From contig NZ_CP029462.1 in NCBI RefSeq assembly GCF_003367905.1, forward strand, positions 496,001 to 560,000: a stretch of DNA of 64,000 bases. The letters are read 5' to 3'. Each line of letters opens with the position of its first letter. Within the stretch, counting starts at the first letter, position 1. A program made the position numbers and the translations under genes. Under the pieces are notes generated by a model. The model was not told the DNA's origin. It saw only the letters and a list, made by a program, of their open reading frames with translations, and did no database searches. Origin of the DNA: Megasphaera stantonii (GTDB lineage Bacteria > Bacillota > Negativicutes > Veillonellales > Megasphaeraceae). Positions 58,254-64,000 of this stretch are shown here, in pieces.

Positions 58254-58415
58254 TTAGTCCATTTTTACGAAAGCGTCTTTACCAGCGCCGCAAGTCGGGC
58301 ATGCCCAGTCTTCCGGCAAATCGGCAAATTTCGTGCCGGCTGCTACGTTGTTTTCAGCGTCGCCTTCAGCTTCGTCGTAAATGTAACCGCAAATGGTGCA
58401 TTCGTATTTATCCAT
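58254..58415 (-). CDS. Rubredoxin
   Basis: A 53-residue one-iron electron carrier. Cys6-x2-Cys9-Gly (ECTICGY) and Cys39-x2-Cys42-Gly (CPTCG) form the Fe(Cys)4 site, with the usual YDEAEGD and FADLPEDW segments. The ATG at 58415 is preceded by GGGAGG. The frame runs nine codons further upstream but those lie over the ribosome-binding site. In anaerobes rubredoxin feeds peroxide and oxygen reductases or flavoproteins. The adjacent FMN oxidoreductase is a possible partner. Confidence 0.97.
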   Translation of the reverse strand: MDKYECTICGYIYDEAEGDAENNVAAGTKFADLPEDWACPTCGAGKDAFVKMD

Positions 58416-58505
58416 TGAAAAAACCTCCCTAAAAAGAAACATTAATAAATATCGATTATTGATAATCCTTAACTATCATACCATACAGGACAATATTTTG
58501 CAACC

Positions 58506-59153
58506 TTATTTTGCCTTTTTACCCATGCTGATATCGACGATACCCGTCGAGTACGGCGCGATTTCATACTGCCCGAAAATGAAGTGGATGACCTTGTTTT
58601 CGTCGAGGTAATAATTCTTCGGCAGCTCCGTCAGGCCTTCAAAATACGTGGACAGCTGGTACTTGCTCAGGAAAATCTTGGCGTTGATGCGGTCCAGCGT
58701 AAAGAATTCCGCGTCTTCCGGCCGTACCAAATCCTGCCAGTCCAGCCGTTCGCCCGTTTCCAAATCGAAGGTCACGCCGTGCTTCCAGCTCGTCGGATGG
58801 GCGGCCTTGTCAAAATAGATATAGCCCTGGTCGATGAAGGACAGATACTTGCCGTCGTTGAGCGTCACGACGTACGACTTTTCTTCGGTCATCTTCATGC
58901 CTTCCATGCTTTCTTTATCAAAAAACGCCTTGGCCTTGGCCTGTTCTTCTATGAAGTATTGCGCGATTTTCTGGCTGGCTGCGGCATTGCCGGCGACGGA
59001 AACAGCCGGATACTGTATCGTCAGCGTGCTGCCGTTCGGTTTCGTGTATACGGCCTTCTGCGCGTCCTGCACCGTCGCCGGAGCCGCGGCGAAGGATAAC
59101 GAACCGACCAGCAAGGCGGCGCACAACGCGGCCGCTAATTTTTCTTTCATCAT
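58506..59153 (-). CDS. Secreted DUF3298/RsiV-like protein
   Basis: A 215-residue exported protein with a signal peptide (about 1-24, KLAAALCAALLVGSLSFAAA). The mature part matches the DUF4163-DUF3298 plan: an N-terminal half with TIQYPAVSVAG and YVVTLNDGKYLSFIDQGYIY (ends YVVTLN, GYIY), then GVTFDLETGERLDWQDLVRP and a C-terminal FGQYEIAPYSTGIVDI, the DUF3298 end. RsiV uses this domain to bind lysozyme, but this copy lacks a membrane anchor and any anti-sigma part. Function unknown. It has an extended -10 promoter at 59191-59183. Confidence 0.85.
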   Translation of the reverse strand: MMKEKLAAALCAALLVGSLSFAAAPATVQDAQKAVYTKPNGSTLTIQYPAVSVAGNAAASQKIAQYFIEEQAKAKAFFDKESMEGMKMTEEKSYVVTLNDGKYLSFIDQGYIYFDKAAHPTSWKHGVTFDLETGERLDWQDLVRPEDAEFFTLDRINAKIFLSKYQLSTYFEGLTELPKNYYLDENKVIHFIFGQYEIAPYSTGIVDISMGKKAK

Positions 59154-59182
59154 ACCTACCTCCTGCGTACTGTGTATGCTTT

Positions 59183-59191
59183 ATTATACCA
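59183..59191 (-). promoter_or_regulatory. Extended -10 promoter of the DUF3298 gene
   Basis: The minus strand reads TGGTATAAT, a perfect TATAAT with an upstream TGn extension. No good -35 lies at the right distance, as is common for extended -10 promoters. Confidence 0.6.
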
Positions 59192-59232
59192 TAGTTCAAA
59201 AAGCAAATGCCATTGTATTTCAGGGATAATCC

Positions 59233-61083
59233 TTAAACATTCTGTAAATCCGCCTTGTTTTCCACGATTTTCCTCTTTTCATCCGTTCCCAGGCGGAAAA
59301 AATAATAGACGTTTTCCGCCGTCTGCCGGGTCATGCCCGGCACGGCGGCCAGCTCTTCTACCGTAGCCGCCTTCATGGCTTCCAGATTTTTAAAGGCGCC
59401 CCACAAGGCCTTGCGCCGCTTCGGTCCGATGCCCTCGATGTGATCCAGGATAGACACGAGATTGCGCTTGCCCCGCAGGCTGCGGTGATACGTAATGGCA
59501 AAGCGGTGGGCCTCGTCGCGGATAGCCTGGAGCAGCTGCAGCTCCGGCGTGTGATGGCTCAGGATAATGGAATCGCTCCGCCCTTCGACAAATACTTCTT
59601 CTATCCGCTTGGCCAGGCTGATAACCGGCGCTTCGCATCCCGCCTCGCGGATGATGGGCAGGGCGGCGTGCAGCTGCCCCTTGCCGCCGTCGATGACGAT
59701 GAGGTCCGGCGCAGGCCAGTCCCGTTCACCGTAGCGGCGGCCCATGATTTCCGCCATGGATTTGAAATCGTCAGGCTTCCCCTGCACGGTTTTCAGCTTA
59801 AACCGCCGGTACTCCTGCTTCGCCGGCCGGCCGTGCTCAAAGACGACCATCGACGCGACCGTTTCAATCCCCTGCGTATGGGATATGTCGAAGCATTCCA
59901 TGCGTTCCGGCAGGCGCGGCAGGTCGAGGACGCGGGCCAGGGCTTCGACGGCTCCGCTGGTCTTGTCCGTATCGTGCTGCCACTGGAGGCGGCGCTGCTC
60001 GAGGAGAACGCGGGCGTTGTCCTCCGCCATAGTCAGCAGCTTCTTCTTAATGCCCCGCAGCGGGACGACTAAGGCCACGTTCTGCCCCTTCCGCTGCGTC
60101 AGCCGCCGTTCGTAATCCTCTTTATCTTCTACGGCAGAAACGACGATTTCCTTAGGCACGAACACGCCGTCGACGTAATACTGATCCAATACGGCCGACG
60201 TCAGGGCGGCCGCCGTTTCGTCGGCGCTGTTTTCCAGGCTGAAGGTCTCCCGCCCCATGAGGCGGCCCTGGCGAATGGTGTAAATCTGAACGCAGGTCTG
60301 CCCTGCGTCGCCGGCAAAGCCGAGAACGTCCATATCGCCGCCGCCGACAGTCGTAATGTTCTGCTGCTCCTGAATCACCCTGACGGCAGTTATCTGATCG
60401 CGGTACATAGCGGCCTTTTCGAACTCCATCTCTTCCGCCGCCGCTTCCATCTGCTCCTGCAGCCTTCGCACGATGCCCGCATCGCGTCCTTCCAGTATGC
60501 CGACGGCCTGTTCTACGAGTTTGCCGTATTCACCCTTTGTAATGTAATGGACGCATGGCGCGTCGCAGTGATGCAGATGGTACTGCAGGCAGGGCCGGTC
60601 GGCCTGCATCGTCCGGCAGGAACGGATGCGAAAGGCCCGCTGGATGAGCTTCAGCACGCGATGAACGGCGCCGGCGTCGGCAAAGGGGCCGAAATAGCGG
60701 GCGCCGTCTCGATGGACGCGGCGGGTCATAAAGACACGCGGATAGTCTTCCTGCACCGTCACCTTGATATACGGGTAGGTCTTATCGTCGCGCAGCATGA
60801 TATTGTAGCGCGGGCGATGCTTTTTAATGAGCGTGTTTTCCAGTATGAGCGCTTCCATCTCATTGGCTACGACGATAGTTTCCACATCGGCGGCGTGGCT
60901 CATCATCGCCGTCACCTTCGGCGCGCGCTTGGCGTCGTGCCGGACGTAGCTGCGCACGCGGTTGCGCAGATTCACGGCCTTGCCGACGTAAATGATCTGT
61001 CCCCTGTCGTTTTTCCACAAGTATACGCCGGGCTGGGTCGTCAAATTTCGTACCTTATCGAGTACGGCTTCACTCAAGGCCAT
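59233..61083 (-). CDS. uvrC: Excinuclease ABC subunit C
   Basis: A 616-residue endonuclease of nucleotide excision repair. The N-terminal GIY-YIG domain reads [25 protein letters not shown] (ends GVYLWK, GKAVNL). A CRT-like Cys patch ([22 protein letters not shown], ends CRTMQ, CDAPC) follows near 155, a UVR domain near 200, the RNase H-like C-domain with FDISHTQGI and [11 protein letters not shown] near 400-460, and a helix-hairpin-helix pair at the end ([12 protein letters not shown]). Its start overlaps uvrA by 14 bases. Confidence 0.97.
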   Translation of the reverse strand: MALSEAVLDKVRNLTTQPGVYLWKNDRGQIIYVGKAVNLRNRVRSYVRHDAKRAPKVTAMMSHAADVETIVVANEMEALILENTLIKKHRPRYNIMLRDDKTYPYIKVTVQEDYPRVFMTRRVHRDGARYFGPFADAGAVHRVLKLIQRAFRIRSCRTMQADRPCLQYHLHHCDAPCVHYITKGEYGKLVEQAVGILEGRDAGIVRRLQEQMEAAAEEMEFEKAAMYRDQITAVRVIQEQQNITTVGGGDMDVLGFAGDAGQTCVQIYTIRQGRLMGRETFSLENSADETAAALTSAVLDQYYVDGVFVPKEIVVSAVEDKEDYERRLTQRKGQNVALVVPLRGIKKKLLTMAEDNARVLLEQRRLQWQHDTDKTSGAVEALARVLDLPRLPERMECFDISHTQGIETVASMVVFEHGRPAKQEYRRFKLKTVQGKPDDFKSMAEIMGRRYGERDWPAPDLIVIDGGKGQLHAALPIIREAGCEAPVISLAKRIEEVFVEGRSDSIILSHHTPELQLLQAIRDEAHRFAITYHRSLRGKRNLVSILDHIEGIGPKRRKALWGAFKNLEAMKAATVEELAAVPGMTRQTAENVYYFFRLGTDEKRKIVENKADLQNV

Positions 61084-63931
61084 GGCAGTTCCCCTTCATC
61101 AAGTCCTTCGTCCGTTCCAATACGGGCTTCAGGAATCTTCCCGTATAGGACTGCGGCACCTGGCAGATATCCTCCGGCGTCCCCGTCGCTACGACTGTGC
61201 CGCCGCCGTCGCCGCCTTCAGGGCCTAAATCGACGAGATAATCCGCCGCCTTGACGACGTCGAGGTTGTGCTCGATGACTACAACCGTATCGCCGCCGTC
61301 GACGAGCATCTGCAGTACGTCCATGAGCTTATGAATATCGGCGGCATGGAGGCCCGTCGTCGGTTCGTCGAGGATGTACAGCGTCCGGCCTGTACTGCGC
61401 TTGGACAGCTCCGTCGCCAGCTTGACGCGCTGCGCTTCGCCGCCCGATAAGGTCGTCGCCGGCTGGCCGAGGCGGATATAGCCCAGCCCCACGTCCTGCA
61501 GGGTCCGCAGCTTATTGAGGATGCGGGGAATATTTTCAAAGAAATCACAGGCGTCGTCGACAGTCATGTTGAGGACGTCCGATATGGTCTTCCCCTTGTA
61601 TTTAACTTCCAGCGTCTCCCTGTTGTAGCGCGCGCCGTGGCATACCTCGCAGGGCACGTATACGTCGGGAAGGAAGTTCATTTCGATGCGGATGATGCCG
61701 TCGCCGCGGCAGGCCTCACAGCGGCCGCCCTTGATGTTGAAGCTGAACCGCCCGGCCTTGTAGCCTCTCACCTTTGCTTCCGGCGTCTGGCTGTACAGCT
61801 GGCGGATGAAATCGAAGACGCCTGTATACGTCGCCGGATTGGAACGGGGCGTACGGCCAATAGGCGATTGGTCGATGTTGATGATCTTATCGATATATTC
61901 CGTTCCCCTGATTTCCCTGAACTTGCCGGGACGATGGGGCGTGCCGTATACGGCCTCAGCCAATCCCTTATACAGGATTTCGTTGACCAGCGTCGACTTG
62001 CCCGACCCCGATACGCCCGTCACGACGGTCAGGGTGCCGATGGGAATCGATACGTCGATGTCCTTCAAGTTGTGCTCTGCCGCGCCGATGACTTCGATAT
62101 ACGTCCCGTTGCCCTGGCGCCGCTGCTCCGGAATAGGGATATATTTCGCCCCCTTTAAATACTGTCCCGTCAGGGACTGCTCGCAGGCCATAATATCCTC
62201 TGCCGTCCCCTGGGCCACGATTTCACCGCCGTGCTCTCCCGCCGCCGGGCCGATGTCCAGTATATAATCGGCGGCCCGCATCGTATCCTCGTCATGCTCG
62301 ACGACGATGAGCGTATTGCCCAAGTCGCGGAGGTGCTTCAAGGCTTGAAGCAGCTTGTCGTTGTCCCGCTGATGAAGGCCGATAGACGGCTCGTCGAGGA
62401 TGTATAAAACTCCGACCAGACCGGAGCCGATCTGCGTCGCCAGGCGGATGCGCTGCGCTTCGCCGCCCGACAAGGTCCCGGCCGTACGGGATAAGGTCAG
62501 GTATTCCAGGCCTACGGTCTGGAGAAATTCCAGACGGGCCCGGATTTCCTTAAAAATCTGCCGGCCGATCATCTGCTGCTTTTCCGTCAGCTCCAAGCCA
62601 TCAAAAAATCGAATCATGTCACCGACAGTCAAATCGGTCAGCTCGGAAATATTGAGGCCGCCGATTTTAATAGCCAGCGCTTCATGGCGCAGGCGAGTGC
62701 CGCCGCACGTCGTGCAGGGCTTAACCGACATAAACTGCTCGAACTGGTCGCGCATCATGTCGGACGACGCCTCCTTATAGCGGCGGCGCACCATGGGAAT
62801 GACGCCTTCAAAGGCCGTGGCGTACTGCTTCACTTCGCCGCGCAGGTTTTCATACTCAAAGACGCACGTGTCGTCAGAGCCCCACATCAGCTTTTCCTGC
62901 AGCTCGCCGGGCAGCTCGTCATAGCTGCTGTCCAGCGTAAAGCCATAGGGCTTGAGCAAGCCGCCGAGCTGGCGCATAAACCACGAATCGGGGTTGCTGC
63001 TCAGAGCTGCAATAGCGCCGTCGGCAAAGGATTTCGTTTTATCAGGCAGCACTAAATGAGGATCGACTTCCATGGTGCTGCCGATGCCGGAGCAGGCCGG
63101 GCAGGCGCCGAAGGGGCTGTTGAAGGAAAAAAGATGGGGCTCGATTTCCGGCAGGCTCACATGGCAGTCGGGGCAGGCGAAATGCTGGCTGAAGGTCAGC
63201 ACCTCGTCCGTACTCATGCGCAGGATATGGACGATGCCGCCGGCCAGCTTGGCCGCCGTTTCCAGCGAATCGGTCAGGCGGGTCAAAATGCTGTCCTTAA
63301 TGACCAGCCGGTCGATGACCACGTCGATGGTGTGCTTTTTATTCTTATCCAGGGGAATATCGTCGGACAGGAGATATACCTCGCCGTCGACGCGGACGCG
63401 GACATAACCGTCCCGCACCAGGCCGGCCAGCACCTTCTGATGGGTTCCCTTACGGCCGTCGACGACAGGGGCCATGACCATGACCTTTTCCCCCGCGCCG
63501 AGAGCCATGACAGAGTCGGCCATCTGCTCAATCGTCTGCTGACGGATAGGCTTTCCGCACTTCGGGCAGTAGGCGTCGCCCACGCGGGCGTAAAGCAGGC
63601 GCAGGTAATCGTAGATTTCCGTGACCGTGCCTACGGTCGAGCGGGGATTGCGGCTCGTCGTCTTCTGGTCGATGGAAATAGCCGGCGACAAGCCTTCGAT
63701 ATAATCGACGTCGGGCTTGTCCATTTGCCCTAAAAATTGACGGGCGTAAGCCGACAAGGATTCGACATAACGCCGCTGGCCTTCGGCGTAAATCGTGTCG
63801 AAGGCCAGAGACGATTTCCCCGAGCCGGACAAGCCCGTAAAGACGACGAGCTTATCGCGGGGAATTTTTACATCTATATTTTTCAAATTGTGCTGTCTCG
63901 CACCTTTGATACTGATATATGGTTCCTGCAT
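61070..63931 (-). CDS. uvrA: Excinuclease ABC subunit A
   Basis: A 953-residue ABC-type damage sensor. Walker A motifs are GLSGSGKSS (33-41) and [11 protein letters not shown] (near 650). ABC signatures [12 protein letters not shown] and [12 protein letters not shown] are present, with [11 protein letters not shown] and [11 protein letters not shown]. Zinc fingers appear as CPDCH with later CPAC, and CEACRGDG with CEVCHG. UvrA loads UvrB on damaged DNA. It follows the stop of the preceding gene by three bases and overlaps uvrC by 14, so they form one unit. Confidence 0.98.
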   Translation of the reverse strand: MQEPYISIKGARQHNLKNIDVKIPRDKLVVFTGLSGSGKSSLAFDTIYAEGQRRYVESLSAYARQFLGQMDKPDVDYIEGLSPAISIDQKTTSRNPRSTVGTVTEIYDYLRLLYARVGDAYCPKCGKPIRQQTIEQMADSVMALGAGEKVMVMAPVVDGRKGTHQKVLAGLVRDGYVRVRVDGEVYLLSDDIPLDKNKKHTIDVVIDRLVIKDSILTRLTDSLETAAKLAGGIVHILRMSTDEVLTFSQHFACPDCHVSLPEIEPHLFSFNSPFGACPACSGIGSTMEVDPHLVLPDKTKSFADGAIAALSSNPDSWFMRQLGGLLKPYGFTLDSSYDELPGELQEKLMWGSDDTCVFEYENLRGEVKQYATAFEGVIPMVRRRYKEASSDMMRDQFEQFMSVKPCTTCGGTRLRHEALAIKIGGLNISELTDLTVGDMIRFFDGLELTEKQQMIGRQIFKEIRARLEFLQTVGLEYLTLSRTAGTLSGGEAQRIRLATQIGSGLVGVLYILDEPSIGLHQRDNDKLLQALKHLRDLGNTLIVVEHDEDTMRAADYILDIGPAAGEHGGEIVAQGTAEDIMACEQSLTGQYLKGAKYIPIPEQRRQGNGTYIEVIGAAEHNLKDIDVSIPIGTLTVVTGVSGSGKSTLVNEILYKGLAEAVYGTPHRPGKFREIRGTEYIDKIINIDQSPIGRTPRSNPATYTGVFDFIRQLYSQTPEAKVRGYKAGRFSFNIKGGRCEACRGDGIIRIEMNFLPDVYVPCEVCHGARYNRETLEVKYKGKTISDVLNMTVDDACDFFENIPRILNKLRTLQDVGLGYIRLGQPATTLSGGEAQRVKLATELSKRSTGRTLYILDEPTTGLHAADIHKLMDVLQMLVDGGDTVVVIEHNLDVVKAADYLVDLGPEGGDGGGTVVATGTPEDICQVPQSYTGRFLKPVLERTKDLMKGNCHGLE

Positions 63932-63934
63932 AGG

Positions 63935-64000
63935 TTACGTTTTACTCCTTTTTGCCTTAGGTTTGCCCGGCGAGTCCGGCTTTTTCCGCCGCGCGTCGGG
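63935..64000 (-). CDS. C-terminal end of an unidentified gene (partial)
   Basis: The minus strand from the right edge is open in one frame and ends at TAA (63937-63935), three bases before uvrA. The translated tail, [21 protein letters not shown]-stop in shortened form, is basic and low-complexity. uvrB commonly precedes uvrA, so this may be the end of uvrB, but the 21 visible residues cannot prove it. Confidence 0.5.
   Translation of the reverse strand, partial: PDARRKKPDSPGKPKAKRSKT

Noticed and set aside
1-64000. CRISPR array, prophage, insertion sequence, tRNA or rRNA gene
   Set aside because: No spaced identical repeats, transposase or phage proteins, terminal inverted repeats or tRNA-like cloverleafs were noticed; composition is even throughout.

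Overview
The window reads as ordinary chromosome of a diderm Firmicute of the class Negativicutes, most likely a Megasphaera-like member of the Veillonellaceae. It combines Firmicute markers (CtsR-McsA-McsB-ClpC, MraZ, YlbF, HemZ, a single bifunctional RelA/SpoT) with outer-membrane markers (LPS heptose synthesis, a heptosyltransferase, a VirK/YbjX-family protein). It also has strict-anaerobe metabolism: pyruvate:ferredoxin oxidoreductase, rubredoxin, formate-THF ligase and HemZ. MurE carries the DNPR motif of meso-diaminopimelate enzymes. I name the genus by inference only; there is no rRNA gene to settle it.

Layout. 1-4127 (minus): nrdR followed by a tight LPS heptose operon, hldE-hldD-gmhB and a GT9 heptosyltransferase cut by the left edge. 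4211-17069 (minus): the division and cell wall cluster mraZ-rsmH-ftsL-murE-murF-mraY-murD-murG-murC-ddl-ftsQ-ftsZ, with a MraZ operator in front; ftsI, ftsW, ftsA and murB are missing from it, and murB sits alone at 26045. 17239-21807 (minus): gluQ, an M16C peptidase and a HAD phosphatase. 21962-23173 (plus): a sugar O-acetyltransferase and a YfcE-like phosphodiesterase. 23283-23895 (minus): two tandem secreted PepSY proteins behind an elaborate promoter. 24101-27817 (minus): typA, murB, ylbF-like, trmL. 27983-29090 (plus): a stand-alone CCG-domain protein and a UPF0173 metal-dependent hydrolase. 29163-31464 (minus): fhs-fchA under a ZTP riboswitch. 31765-44074 (minus): a long unit recJ-relA-dtd-MBL-AI-2E exporter-fur-hemZ-hisS-aspS, ending near a DapF/CntK-like racemase. 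44238-47753 (minus): pyruvate:ferredoxin oxidoreductase, with a Rex-like box upstream and a divergent LysR gene. 49632-54158 (minus): ctsR-mcsA-mcsB-clpC. 54333-56992: virK/ybjX (minus) and a secreted HAD phosphatase (plus), divergent. 57127-59153 (minus): an FMN alpha-hydroxyacid oxidoreductase, rubredoxin and a DUF3298-type secreted protein. 59233-64000 (minus): uvrC, uvrA and the last codons of another gene.

No tRNA, rRNA, insertion sequence, prophage or CRISPR array was seen, and most of the region is core housekeeping. I did not find an obvious new multi-gene system. The most unusual points are an McsB homologue that has lost its catalytic residues, a DapF-family enzyme with the signature of histidine racemases, a stand-alone CCG Fe-S type protein behind a palindromic operator, the helically phased repeats in front of the tandem PepSY genes, and a rod-like RNA hairpin in front of ftsZ. 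The ZTP riboswitch in front of fhs is textbook but complete: promoter, aptamer and terminator.
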